A stretch of 64,000 nt of DNA from G958295935 sp965224235. GTDB taxonomy: Bacteria; Chloroflexota; Dehalococcoidia; Lucifugimonadales; Lucifugimonadaceae. Shown here piece by piece: positions 52,574-61,868 of the stretch. The position numbers and the translations under genes were made by a program. Position 1 is the stretch's first letter, and every line of letters starts with the position of its first letter. Where the stretch lies: positions 1,736,001 to 1,800,000 of the forward strand of contig CBDCYP010000002.1 in assembly GCA_965224235.1 (NCBI GenBank), read 5' to 3'. The notes under the pieces were generated by a model. That model was not told where the DNA came from. It did no database searches and saw only the letters and a list, made by a program, of their open reading frames with translations.

Positions 52574-52816
52574 GGCTGGCCTCCCGATGCGCTGTTTGGG
52601 GTTTACAGCACAGCTCCGCCCACAGGCCCGCGCGGCGCGCAGCCTGCCCCGTCGGGGAGGGGCGGTCGACGGCAGGACAGGGGATTCACGCCTGGGTCGT
52701 CTATCCTCGATGCCCAGATCCCGTCGCCGGCCTCACTGTCCGGTATGATTTTTGTTGAGTTTCGCCGTCTGTTTCCGGCGATCGCGCCGCTCGTTGCGGT
52801 CAATTGAAGCGCCAGC

Positions 52817-53725
52817 GTGCCTGAACCTGTCCTGCAAATAGATGGTCTGACCAAGACCTATGGCCGTCGAACGGTTGTAAAGGACGTGACGTTCGACGTA
52901 AAACGCGGGGAGATTTTCGGGTTCCTCGGCCCCAACGGATCCGGCAAGACGACCACGATCCGCATGGCCCTCAACATCATCCGGCCGAATAGCGGTTCGG
53001 TCAGCGTCCTCGGCTCACCCCCTGATCGCCGCATCCTGAAGGGAGTCGGCTACCTGCCAGAGGAAATCGGGCTGCCCCGAAAAATCAAGGTAAAAGATGC
53101 CATCCGCTACCTTGGCCGACTCAAGGGACTGACCTTATCCGAGATCGAAGACCGCGCCGCCGAGTTGCTTCGCCGTGTCAACCTGCACGAGCACCTGAAC
53201 AAAAAGGTAGACGACCTCTCACGAGGCATGACGCGGCTCGTTCAATTCGTCACAGCCATCATTCACGAACCGGAAATCATCATCCTCGACGAGCCATTCG
53301 CAGGTCTCGATCCACTCAACGTCGATCGGATGAAAGAATTGCTGTACGAGCGAAATCGGGCAGGCGCCACGATCATGTTCAGCACCCACATCATGTCGGA
53401 CGTTGAGGAGTTGTGCGAGCGGGTGGCGCTTATTGCTGACAGCCGCCTGCTGCTCTTCGGCAATCTTGCCGAGATCAAACGGGAGCGGGGAGCGAATTCG
53501 GTACGCGTGCAGGCCCAAAACATCCCCGAAAATCTCGCCGGCGGCAGAAATGAGGTCGCGCAGACCGGTGTCGTCGAGTACCCGATCGGGAATGGCAGGA
53601 CGTCCGACACGATCCTCAGTTCATACCTCGACGCAGGAATAGAGATCGAGCGGTTCGAACTGTCGCTGCCATCGCTTAACGACATATTCATCGATGAGGT
53701 GTCCCGTGCGCGGTCTATCTCCTGA
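52817..53725 (+). CDS. ABC-2-type exporter ATPase (NatA-like)
   Basis: 302 aa, GTG start. Walker A GPNGSGKTT, Walker B IIILDEPFAGLD, THIMSD switch; the signature is LSRGMTR rather than LSGGQ, as in the NatA/bacitracin-resistance-like group with C-terminal extension. The last 80 residues form that extension (FELSLPSLNDIFIDEV). Overlaps the permease gene. Likely exports Na+, a drug or a lipid; not resolvable. Confidence 0.88.
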   Translation: MPEPVLQIDGLTKTYGRRTVVKDVTFDVKRGEIFGFLGPNGSGKTTTIRMALNIIRPNSGSVSVLGSPPDRRILKGVGYLPEEIGLPRKIKVKDAIRYLGRLKGLTLSEIEDRAAELLRRVNLHEHLNKKVDDLSRGMTRLVQFVTAIIHEPEIIILDEPFAGLDPLNVDRMKELLYERNRAGATIMFSTHIMSDVEELCERVALIADSRLLLFGNLAEIKRERGANSVRVQAQNIPENLAGGRNEVAQTGVVEYPIGNGRTSDTILSSYLDAGIEIERFELSLPSLNDIFIDEVSRARSIS

Positions 53726-54974
53726 AATTCGTGTGATTTTCGCCGAAGAGTTCAGGCGGCGCCTTAGCCGCCTCGGCTTCGCTTTCTTCACATTATTGCC
53801 CCCGATCCTCTTTCTGATCGCCATCCCGCTTACCCCGGTGATCGTCGATCTCCTACCGGACGGCGCTCCGGATGCCGTCGCATCGGCCGATGCGAACGCG
53901 GAGAGGATCGGGTATGCCGACCCCTCGTCCGTCTTGCGGGCGCCAACTTCACCGGCGGCGCCCATTCTTTACAACAATCGTTCGGAGGGCATCGAAGCGG
54001 TCAGGCAAGGCCAGGTCGACTTGTTCTTCCTGCTTTCCCCTGACTACATCGAAACCGGCCTCATCGAGATTTACGACGTGTCCGATGAGGGCGGTCGTTT
54101 CGAGGGGAATTGGTCCGGCAAACAGGCGTTTGCCAACTTCCTGAGGGTGGAACTGATCGCAGGGCAGGTGGAGGACAAGGTCCTCTCACGGGCGATCAAT
54201 CCCGGTAATTTTCAGGACTTCAAGATAGGAGACGACGGAGTCGTCACAGGGAAAATCCCCCTCGCGCAGGAGATCGGCGAGCTATTGATACCGATGCTCT
54301 TTGCGGCGTTGTTAGTAGTCGGCGTCATCATGGGCAGCGGGACGTTGTTGTCCAGCGTGGGCGAAGAAAAAGAGACGCGCATGTTCGAGATTCTCGTCAC
54401 GTCGGCATCGGCATTTTCGATCATGGCGGGCAAGCTCCTGGCGGCGGGCCTCGCCGGGCTGATTCAGATAGCGGTGTGGGTCACCGTTGCCGCGTTCACC
54501 CTGCCGGAGGTCTTCAACCGAATACCGAACGGCGGTGAATTGACCCTATCGACCAGTCTGCTTGCCACTGTGTCGCTGAGCCTCGTTCTCGGGTACTTCC
54601 TTTTCTCCGTCCTGGCGTTGATGCTGGCCTCCCTCGCCGGTTCGGCGCAAACCGCCCAGCAATACAACGGCGTGTTCAGCCTCATGGTCGGCTTCCCGAT
54701 CTACCTGACCGGACTATTCATCAACCAGCCTGACACAACGTTCGCCCAGATATTGTCATACATTCCCTTCACTGCCCCGACGGTGCTGATGGTACGGCTC
54801 GCCGGAGGCAGCCTCATGTCTGCCGGTGACATCGCCACAAGTCTGGCGATAGTCGCAGTATCAGCGCTGGTGTTGCTCTGGGTCGCAGGCCGAGTATTCC
54901 GGATGGGCATTCTGATGTCTGGCCAACGCATCACCGGCCGCAACTTGTGGGACGCCCTCCGCCACTCCGGCTAA
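53694..54974 (+). CDS. ABC-2-type exporter permease (NatB-like)
   Basis: 426 aa (or 422 from the GTG at 53706). One membrane helix near the N-terminus (FAFFTLLPPILFLIAIPL), a ~200-residue external domain, then five to six helices. VGVIMGSGTLLSSVGEEKETRMFEILVTSASAFSIMAGKLLA is the ABC2_membrane_3 signature. Overlaps the ATPase gene by up to 32 nt, so one transcript. Confidence 0.88.
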   Translation: MRCPVRGLSPEIRVIFAEEFRRRLSRLGFAFFTLLPPILFLIAIPLTPVIVDLLPDGAPDAVASADANAERIGYADPSSVLRAPTSPAAPILYNNRSEGIEAVRQGQVDLFFLLSPDYIETGLIEIYDVSDEGGRFEGNWSGKQAFANFLRVELIAGQVEDKVLSRAINPGNFQDFKIGDDGVVTGKIPLAQEIGELLIPMLFAALLVVGVIMGSGTLLSSVGEEKETRMFEILVTSASAFSIMAGKLLAAGLAGLIQIAVWVTVAAFTLPEVFNRIPNGGELTLSTSLLATVSLSLVLGYFLFSVLALMLASLAGSAQTAQQYNGVFSLMVGFPIYLTGLFINQPDTTFAQILSYIPFTAPTVLMVRLAGGSLMSAGDIATSLAIVAVSALVLLWVAGRVFRMGILMSGQRITGRNLWDALRHSG

Positions 54975-55043
54975 CCAACGCCGAAAGGGCCGGACACCAA
55001 TGACTGGCCAGCATTTCACGCAGTTCACGAGAGCCGGAACGCG

Positions 55044-55884
55044 GTGAAGATCGTCTCTTGGAGCATTGCGCGCCGCGAGGAGCCCTGGCGATGGCTACTC
55101 GACATGAACGCCGATATCGCTCTCTTGCAAGAGGCGCGCCCGCCGCCTGAGGACGTAGCGGGGAGAGTCGAGGTCGATCCTGCGGATTGGGTCACCGCCG
55201 GACCGGAGCCCATGCCTGCGGATTGGGTCACCGCCGGACCGGAGCCCATGCGAAAGTGGCGTGCAGCCGTCATGCGACTCTCGGACCGGGTTACGGTCGA
55301 GTGGATCAAGGGCAAGCCCGTCGCCGAGGCCGGATACGGCGGACCTCCCGATCAGCGTGCCCGGCACGCTCGCCGCGCCACACGTGACGCCTCACTGAGG
55401 CAAGGCTGTGATCATCGCGGCGATGTACGCCCAATGGTTGAAGCCTCACTCCTCGACGGGGAGCAGCCGGATTTTCGCGGACGCTTCGGCGTACCAGGTC
55501 GTCTCGGATCTGTCGGTCTTCATCGGCCTACAATCGAACCATCGCCTGCTCGCCGCCGGCGACCTGAATATCCTGCATGGCTACGGAGTGTACGGCATCT
55601 CATATTGGGTGGCGGGTTACGGGTCCGTGTTTGCGCGGATGGAGGCCTTTGGACTGGCCTTTATTGGGCCGCAGGCGCCGCCCGTGGCCATCTGAGTTAT
55701 CCCGCGACAGAGGAACGTGCCAACGTTCCAACACAGCGGTCAGACTCCGGCGGCCGCAACACGCCAACTCGACTTTGCGTTCGCATCGAAGGGCCTGGCT
55801 CAATCGTCGACCGTCCGAGCGCTCAACGAGCCGGACGAGTGGGGACCAGGCGACCACTGCCGGCTGGAAATCGAAGTCGGTTAA
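55044..55884 (+). pseudogene. Endonuclease/exonuclease/phosphatase-family gene, multiply broken
   Basis: Pieces in different frames match one EEP protein: MKIVSWSIARREEPWRWLLD and ADIALLQEARPP (first frame); LPISVPGTLAAPHVTPH, stop, GKAVIIAAMYAQWLKP, HRLLAAGDLNIL and FARMEAFGLAFIGPQ (second frame); then after another shift RQLDFAFASKGLA and ALNEPDEWGPGDHCRLEIEV. At least two frameshifts and one stop. A perfect 36-bp tandem duplication lies in the first part. The catalytic Asp-x-Asn (GDLN) and the final DHC remain visible. Confidence 0.72.
55179..55250. repeat. 36-bp perfect tandem duplication
   Basis: Units 55179-55214 and 55215-55250, each starting CCTGCGGATTGGGTCACC and ending GGAGCCCATG. 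In frame (adds PADWVTAGPEPM), so not itself a frameshift. Confidence 0.9.
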
Positions 55885-56287
55885 CGTCGACTCATCATCA
55901 CTCCAACTCTCTACCGGATAGGACAAAGGGTGGGCGTAGACGATTCGGATTGGCGTCGCCATTTGTCCACACCACCCGCGGGAACGCGGGCGCCCATACC
56001 ATAAGAGACGCCCCCACATGGTCGTAGACGTTCCTGGTAGGCGCCCCACCATTGCTCGTCTTCCCCGACTCCGATCGGGGTACGATGGTGGTGCGGGGCA
56101 ACACGCATATGCCGTCCACGCGCAATATCATCCAACATCCCCATCCCGTGCGCATCATGTAGCTTAGGCGACCATCAGTTCAGTTTGTCTCCCTACCCTT
56201 TTGCCGGGCCGCCTTTCAGTGATTTAATGGATCAAAAGACTTCGTCTAGGGGCGCCTGGTTGGGTCTGCGAAACAGAACGGTGAAAC
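55885..56287. other. Non-coding gap with repeat copy F
   Basis: 403 bp. Contains repeat copy F (55988-56020: GGGCGCCCATACCATAAGAG then ACGCCCCCACATGG, followed by TCGTAGACG as after copy A) and the promoter region of livK. GCGAAACAGAACGGTGAAAC precedes the GTG start. Confidence 0.45.
55988..56020 (+). repeat. Interspersed short palindromic repeat, copy F
   Basis: Family member with a 5-bp longer centre; shares the CATGG-CGTAGACG extension with copy A at 9227. Confidence 0.55.
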
Positions 56288-57622
56288 GTGATTACAATCC
56301 GATTTAGAAAGCAATGGTTGGCATTTGGGGCGGCTGTCTTAGCCGCTGTTCTGATGCTGGCAGTCGCCTCATGCGGATCGGGTGAACCCGAAATCCGGGA
56401 GGTCAAAGTCACCAAAGAGGTTGAAGTTACGGTAGAGGTTCCTGTTGAAGTACCGATGCAGGCCCTCGACCCACTGATTGTCGGCCACCTCAACGCCCTT
56501 ACCGGATCACTGTCCTACTTCGGCGAATCCCACTCAACCAGCATCGGCCTTGCGGCGGACCACATCAACCGGGCTGGCGGTATTCAGGGCGGCTCCGTGG
56601 TCCTCGTTCACCGGGACACCGCTGTGAATCCGTTCCAGGGCGTGTCCGCCGCTGAAGAGTTGGTGAATGCCCAGGGAGTGGTAGCGATCGTAGGAGCTCT
56701 GGCCAGCGGCGTAACCATACCAGTCGCCATTTCGGTGACCATCCCCAACGGCATCCTTCAAATTTCCGGCGCATCGACCGCGCCCGCTATTACCGTGCTT
56801 GAAGACAACGACTTCTTGTTCCGCACTTCACTGTCCGACGCCTCTCAGGGTGTGGTCCTGGCGGATCTGGCCAACGAGCTTGGCTACAAAACCGCGGGTA
56901 TTTTGTATATCAACAACGCGTACGGGGAAGGGTTGGCGGCCCAGTTCACCGAATCATTTACGGCCCTGGGCGGGACCGTAACCGCCTCGGTGCCGCACGA
57001 GGACAGCCAGCCCACCTTTGTTTCCGAGCTTGAGAAGGCCACCGAAGACGACCCTGACGTCCTGGTCGCCATGAGTTACCAGCAAACCGAGGTTTACATC
57101 CGTGAGGCCCTGGAAGGCGACTACGCGGACACCTTTCTGTTCGTGGACGGCACTAAAATCCCCGAATCTTTCGAAGTCATCGGCTGGGACCTTCTCGAAG
57201 GCAGCTACGGCACTGGGCCGGGCTTTGAAGCCAATCCGTCGACCCAGGCGTTTATTGACTCCTACGTAGAAACGTACGACAAGGAGCCGGAGCATCCCTT
57301 CATGAACGAAACCTACGATGCCATGATCCTTATCGGCCTGGCGGCGGCCAAGGCGGGAACCACTACCGACTCCGCCGCGATTCGCGATGCTCTCCGGGAG
57401 GTGGCCAACCCGCCGGGCGACGTGGTGAGGCCCGGTGACGACGGCATCAAGCGAGCCATGGAGCTAATCGCCGCTGGCGAGGACATTAACTACGAAGGCG
57501 CCGCCGGTTCGGTTGACCTGGACCAAAACGGCGACGTCATCTCCGGTCACATCGAAGTGTGGAAGATCGAAGGCGGCGAGATCGTCTCGGATCGCCAGGT
57601 GCCGGTCGATCTGGGTCGGTAA
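56288..57622 (+). CDS. livK: Branched-chain amino-acid-type binding lipoprotein (LivK family)
   Basis: 444 aa, GTG start. Signal peptide with VASC lipobox (Cys about 29), a short Glu/Val-rich stalk (EVKVTKEVEVTVEVPVEVP), then the periplasmic-binding-protein type I fold: VGHLNALTGSLSYFGESH, AADHINRAGGIQGGSVVLV, GVVAIVGALASGVTIPVA, NETYDAMILIGLAAAKAG. Converges on livM, with a strong hairpin between. Supplies the LivHMGF importer; ligands could be amino acids, amides or urea. Confidence 0.9.
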   Translation: MITIRFRKQWLAFGAAVLAAVLMLAVASCGSGEPEIREVKVTKEVEVTVEVPVEVPMQALDPLIVGHLNALTGSLSYFGESHSTSIGLAADHINRAGGIQGGSVVLVHRDTAVNPFQGVSAAEELVNAQGVVAIVGALASGVTIPVAISVTIPNGILQISGASTAPAITVLEDNDFLFRTSLSDASQGVVLADLANELGYKTAGILYINNAYGEGLAAQFTESFTALGGTVTASVPHEDSQPTFVSELEKATEDDPDVLVAMSYQQTEVYIREALEGDYADTFLFVDGTKIPESFEVIGWDLLEGSYGTGPGFEANPSTQAFIDSYVETYDKEPEHPFMNETYDAMILIGLAAAKAGTTTDSAAIRDALREVANPPGDVVRPGDDGIKRAMELIAAGEDINYEGAAGSVDLDQNGDVISGHIEVWKIEGGEIVSDRQVPVDLGR

Positions 57623-57676
57623 ATCAAGCGCTGACAAGCTGCCGGCAGCCAAATCCTGCCAAATCCTGATCGACTT

Positions 57677-57714
57677 CGCCGGGACGCGGAGATTCGACTC
57701 CCCGCGTCCCGGCG
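57677..57714. terminator. Bidirectional terminator-like hairpin between livK and livM
   Basis: CGCCGGGACGCGG and its perfect complement with a 12-nt loop, placed between convergent genes. Confidence 0.75.
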
Positions 57715-57718
57715 CTTG

Positions 57719-58744
57719 TCATCCGGCGTGGCGCGGCTGTTCAGGCGGTTGCGCTGGGGCCCCGGCAACCCCTCGTCTCGCAATGCCGCGCTGCTCATCG
57801 AAGAGACCGCCGGGGCGCAGCAAGATCACCGCCACGATAAGCGCGCCTATCATGAACAGGCGGAAGCTGGGATCGGACAGTATGCCGGGCAAGGACTGCG
57901 TGCCTGTCCAGATCCCCCAGACCACGAACGCACCCAGGATTGCCCCCTTGTTGTTGGCAGAGCCGCCCACCATCAGCATGGCCCAGATGACGAATGTGGC
58001 CAGCAGCGGGTCGAAGGTCAGCGGGGAGAGAAAGCGGATGTGGTGGGCATAGAGCGCGCCTCCGACGCCCATGATCATCGCGCCCAGGATGAACGCCTGA
58101 AGCTTGAATCTGAAGACGTCCTTGCCGCTGGCCTCGGCAGCCGTTTCGTCCTCCCTGATGGCCCGCAGCACCCGTCCCCATGGGGAGTTGACCGCCCGCT
58201 GCACAACCAAATAGATCCCTGCCAGTGCGAGGACCACCACCAATGCATACAAATAGTTGTAGTTGTCCGACGCTATCCAGTCGCCCAGGAACTTGGGAAT
58301 CCTGTACAGCCCCTTGGAGCCGTTTGCAAGCCACTTTTCGTTCAGGAACACAAGGCGCACCGTTTCGGCGATTCCCAGGGTTGCAATCGCCAGGTAGTCG
58401 CCGCGCAGCCGAAGAGTGACATAGCCGATGACCAGTGCGATCACCCCGCAGCATAACGCCGCCGCCGCCAGCCCAAATACGAACCAGGCGTCGATGCCCC
58501 AGTTCAGGTAGCCCAGACCGGCCCAGTTGCCGCCGAACTTGAAGTCCTCGAACAGCGTCGGGTCCGGAGGCGAGGTGGTCAACAGCGCAGAGGTGTAGGC
58601 CCCCAGGGCGAAGAAGCCGGCGATGCCGATGTTGAACAGCCCGGTGAATCCCCAATGGACGTTCAGCCCCAGGGACAAAACGGAATAGATGCCCGCCACG
58701 ATGGCGAAGGCCACAAGGTAGTCGAAAATACCGATTACATCCAT
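57719..58744 (-). CDS. livM: Branched-chain amino-acid ABC permease LivM
   Basis: 341 aa from the ATG at 58744. LivM features: SLGLNVHWGFTGLFNIGIAGFFALGAYTSA, RLRGDYLAIATLGIAE, WGRVLRAIREDETAAEASGKD (ATPase-coupling loop) and a C-terminal ILLRPGGLFDEQRG. The start at 58768 is also open. Pairs with LivH. Confidence 0.92.
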   Translation of the reverse strand: MDVIGIFDYLVAFAIVAGIYSVLSLGLNVHWGFTGLFNIGIAGFFALGAYTSALLTTSPPDPTLFEDFKFGGNWAGLGYLNWGIDAWFVFGLAAAALCCGVIALVIGYVTLRLRGDYLAIATLGIAETVRLVFLNEKWLANGSKGLYRIPKFLGDWIASDNYNYLYALVVVLALAGIYLVVQRAVNSPWGRVLRAIREDETAAEASGKDVFRFKLQAFILGAMIMGVGGALYAHHIRFLSPLTFDPLLATFVIWAMLMVGGSANNKGAILGAFVVWGIWTGTQSLPGILSDPSFRLFMIGALIVAVILLRPGGLFDEQRGIARRGVAGAPAQPPEQPRHAG

Positions 58745-58798
58745 CACGCTAATTCCGCGCCGCTGCATCGCCCGGGATGGTCAATCCCGAAGTCAGGT

Positions 58799-59827
58799 TC
58801 AATTCCGGCCACCCCCGAATATCCCGCGCGGCCGCACCAGCAACACCGCGATCATCAGGGCGAAGGCCACCGCAGGTTTGTAGCTCGGGTTAATCCATTG
58901 CGTCGAAACTTCCGACGTTACCCCGATGACAAAAGCGCCTGCCAGCGCGCCGTAGGGGTTGCCGATGCCTCCCAGGATGACGGCGGCGAACAGGGGGATG
59001 AGGAACTTCCAGCCCATGATGGGCAGCATGTTCGCCTGGAAAACGGCCAGCAGAATGCCTGCGGTGGCAGCCAGCGCCGCGCCCATCACCCATGTCCACC
59101 AGATGACGCGCTGGGTGCCGATACCGCTGACCAGGGCCAGGTCGGGGTTGTCCGCCGTAGCCCGCATCGCCTTACCCATTTTGGTGCGGTTCAGCGCCAG
59201 GTACACCGTCGCCACGAGGAGGATGGCAACGATGGCGATAAAGATGGCGTCCGGCGGTATCCGCACGTCCATGGGCAGGTGGAACACCTGCCGCGTCTCC
59301 CGCGGGAAGCGCTGTATGTCTCCGCTCCAGATTAGCTGCACGAGGCCGCGCAGCGCGATGGCGACTCCGAGCGAGGCCATGGACACCACCACGACGTTCA
59401 CGCCCCGGTTGCGCAGCCTCCGGTACACCACGACGTCCAGGACGATGGCCAGGGCGGCGACGGCGGCCACCGCTATCGGCAGGGCAATAAGCAGCGGGTA
59501 GCCAAAGGTGAAGGGCCCCAGACCGCTGCCTTCGATTCCCAGGCGCGGCAGGATGCTGGCGACGATGAATAAGCCGGCGTACGCCCCGACGGTCATATAG
59601 TCGCCGTGGGCCACGTTGGCAAAATTCAGGATGCCGTAGATCAGGGTCAGGCCAATCGCCCCTAGGGCAATGATCGCCCCCAAGAAAACGCCGTTGACCA
59701 CCAGCCCCATCTTGACGAAGGGCAGGAAGCCGATGACTACGGCCGCCACAACGATCAAGGCGGTGGTGTATCCCGGCGTCCAGGCCAGGCTGATCCGTCT
59801 AACAATATGTCGCGGGGCGGTCATCAT
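58799..59827 (-). CDS. livH: Branched-chain amino-acid ABC permease LivH
   Basis: 342 aa, eight or more helices. FLGAIIALGAIGLTLIYGILNFANVAHGDYMTVGAY is the LivH signature; KMGKAMRATADNPDLALVSGI is the coupling loop. Ends LLVRPRGIFGGGRN. 54 nt before livM. Confidence 0.92.
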   Translation of the reverse strand: MMTAPRHIVRRISLAWTPGYTTALIVVAAVVIGFLPFVKMGLVVNGVFLGAIIALGAIGLTLIYGILNFANVAHGDYMTVGAYAGLFIVASILPRLGIEGSGLGPFTFGYPLLIALPIAVAAVAALAIVLDVVVYRRLRNRGVNVVVVSMASLGVAIALRGLVQLIWSGDIQRFPRETRQVFHLPMDVRIPPDAIFIAIVAILLVATVYLALNRTKMGKAMRATADNPDLALVSGIGTQRVIWWTWVMGAALAATAGILLAVFQANMLPIMGWKFLIPLFAAVILGGIGNPYGALAGAFVIGVTSEVSTQWINPSYKPAVAFALMIAVLLVRPRGIFGGGRN

Positions 59828-59855
59828 TGGCGTGCCATAAATCGAATTCCCTTAC

Positions 59856-60005
59856 CTAGGGAACCTCTGAACAACTCCGTGTTCCAATCCGTTCGCCCTG
59901 AGCTTGTCGAAGGGTTCTGGCCTCCTCCCCTATAGGGGGAGGATTCAGGAGGGGGGAACCTCCGCTCTGCCAAGCGCATCGGCCACTTGTTCAGAGATTC
60001 CCTAG
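59856..60005. mobile_element. 150-bp MITE-like element between livF and livH
   Basis: 21-bp terminal inverted repeats CTAGGGAACCTCTGAACAACT / CTAGGGAATCTCTGAACAAGT with two differences. Interior holds CCTGAGCTTGTCGAAGGG and CCCCTATAGGGGGAGG. Fills most of the gap between the two genes and could alter expression of livHM relative to livGF. Confidence 0.7.
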
Positions 60006-60015
60006 CAATGCTTGC

Positions 60016-60720
60016 TCATCCTCCCAGGTACAGGGTGGCTACTTCCGGGTTGTTCAACAGGTCGGGGCCGGTGTCTTCGAGGCGGTTCTCCCCGGAGGTC
60101 AGTACGTAGCCCCGATTCGACATTTGCAGGGCTTGCCGGGCGTTTTGCTCTACCAACAGCAACGCGACTCCGCCCCGGTTGATGTCCCGGATAAGCTCAA
60201 ACACCAGACTCATCATCGCCGGAGAAAGCCCGGCGGACGGCTCGTCCAGGATCAGCAGCATCGGGTCCAGCATCAGGGCGCGGGCGATGGCCAGCATCTG
60301 CCGCTGCCCCCCCGACAGGCTGCCTGCCTTCCGGCCCGGCTGCATCGCCAGATCCGGGAAGAGTTGAAACATTTCGGACATGCGCCCCCGGTAGTCGTCG
60401 GAGCGGACGAAAGCGCCCATCTCCAGATTCTCCCGGATGGTCAGGGAAGGGAACACGTTGTTGGTTTGAGGAACGTAGCACAAGCCAGTCCGGACAATCA
60501 TCTCCGCCGGAACGCCGGTTATATCCTCGCCCCGGAACGTCACATTTCCCGCTCGTACTCCGATCAGGCCCACAATGGCCTTCATCAGAGTGGACTTCCC
60601 GCAACCGTTGGGACCGATGATCGTGACAATCTCGCCCTCTGCGACGGTTACGGACACGCCGTGCAGTATCTCGGTCCCTCCATACCCGGCCACCACACCC
60701 GAGGCGTTTAGCAGCGTCAC
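60016..60720 (-). CDS. livF: Branched-chain amino-acid ABC ATPase LivF
   Basis: 234 aa from a GTG at 60720 overlapping the livG stop (GTGA); the frame open to 61143 is an artefact. Walker A GPNGCGKST, LCYVPQTNNVFPSLTIRENLEMG, signature LSGGQRQ, Walker B LLILDEPSAGLSP, ending VATLYLGG as usual for LivF. Confidence 0.93.
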   Translation of the reverse strand: MTLLNASGVVAGYGGTEILHGVSVTVAEGEIVTIIGPNGCGKSTLMKAIVGLIGVRAGNVTFRGEDITGVPAEMIVRTGLCYVPQTNNVFPSLTIRENLEMGAFVRSDDYRGRMSEMFQLFPDLAMQPGRKAGSLSGGQRQMLAIARALMLDPMLLILDEPSAGLSPAMMSLVFELIRDINRGGVALLLVEQNARQALQMSNRGYVLTSGENRLEDTGPDLLNNPEVATLYLGG

Positions 60721-61523
60721 CCGGCCGAGCCCCCCAAATACGCTTCCATTACCTTTGGGTCTCCCTGCACTTGCCGCGGCGTTCCGTCCGCGATTACGGC
60801 GCCGTTGGCCATAACGATTATCGGGTCGCACATGGTCATGACGAACCTCATGTCGTGTTCGATGATGACGAAGGTGATGTTGCGCTCGACGCTTGCGAGC
60901 AGAATGTTCCTCGAGATTTCCCGAAGCAGCGTGCGATTGACTCCGGCGCCGGGCTCGTCCAGAAGCACCATCCTTGGCCGGGCCATCAGGGTACGGGCCA
61001 ACTCCAACAGCTTCTTCTGACCGCCTGAGAGGTTTCCGGCGTACTCGGCTGCCAGGTGAGAGAGGCTGAGCAGCTCCAGGACCTCCATCGCCTGGGATTC
61101 GATGAGCAGTTCTTCGCGGGCCACTTTCCGGGGCATAAGCCACGACGCCCAGATGTGTTCACCGGACTGCGCCTCGGGCACTAGCATCAGGTTGTCCAGT
61201 ACGGACATGCGCTTCATCTCCCGGGGAATCTGGAAGGTGCGCATCAGGCCCAGCCCAAAGGTCTGGTGCATCCCCATGCCGTCGATGCGTCGGCCGTCGA
61301 ACATAATCCGCCCGCTGGTCGGAGACAGAGCCCCGGAAATCAGATTAAACAGCGTAGTCTTGCCAGCCCCGTTCGGGCCGATGAGTCCCGTGATGGCGCC
61401 CTCCGACACGTCGAGAGAGCAGTGGTTGACTGCCCGGACTCCACCGAACTCCTTGACGACGTCGCGTACTTGGAGCAACGGCCGTGAATCGGTCGGCGCC
61501 GCCTGAATGTGGTGAGTAGTCAC
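60717..61523 (-). CDS. livG: Branched-chain amino-acid ABC ATPase LivG
   Basis: 268 aa, GTG start. Walker A GPNGAGKTT, GLMRTFQIPREMKRMSVLDNLML, signature LSGGQKKL, Walker B MVLLDEPGAGVN and EHDMRFVM switch; ends KVMEAYLGG as typical for LivG. First gene of livGFHM. Confidence 0.93.
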   Translation of the reverse strand: MTTHHIQAAPTDSRPLLQVRDVVKEFGGVRAVNHCSLDVSEGAITGLIGPNGAGKTTLFNLISGALSPTSGRIMFDGRRIDGMGMHQTFGLGLMRTFQIPREMKRMSVLDNLMLVPEAQSGEHIWASWLMPRKVAREELLIESQAMEVLELLSLSHLAAEYAGNLSGGQKKLLELARTLMARPRMVLLDEPGAGVNRTLLREISRNILLASVERNITFVIIEHDMRFVMTMCDPIIVMANGAVIADGTPRQVQGDPKVMEAYLGGSAG

Positions 61524-61757
61524 TTGGGGTTGAACGACGACGCCGCCTCTCTATTGTGACAGTCGGATCGACCGCATCGCGGAGCCATCTGGACGCGATC
61601 CCGCCAATTTCGATCCCCATCGTACCGTTTCGCCAGAGGCGCGTGAGGGTTATTCCGGCCGCCCCGTATAAGGACGAGGTGAAACCGGGTTGCGTCGGAG
61701 CGAGGCGTCGCTCCCCCAAAAAGCGTTATCCTTATTATGTATGCGCATGGTTGACTT

Positions 61758-61843
61758 GCCGGGGTGGCGAAATGGTAGACGCGCTACGTTCAGGACGTAG
61801 TGCCCGTAAGGGCGTGTGAGTTCGAATCTCACCCTCGGCACCA
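61758..61843 (+). tRNA. tRNA-Leu (anticodon CAG)
   Basis: 86 nt with encoded CCA. Acceptor GCCGGGG/CCTCGGC, anticodon stem CTACG/CGTAG with loop TTCAGGA (CAG), variable arm TGCCCGTAAGGGCGT, T-arm GTGAGTTCGAATCTCAC. Confidence 0.95.
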
Positions 61844-61868
61844 AAACCCTGCAAAATACCGGTTCCGC

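Noticed and set aside
55405..55430. Second selenocysteine UGA (in the EEP gene, before GKAVIIAAMY)
   Set aside because: No Sec precedent in this family, no SECIS-like hairpin noticed, and the gene has other frameshifts.
60721..61143. N-terminal extension of the LivF frame
   Set aside because: It is livG read in another frame; Arg/His/Gly-rich and without LivF homology. LivF starts at the GTG at 60720.
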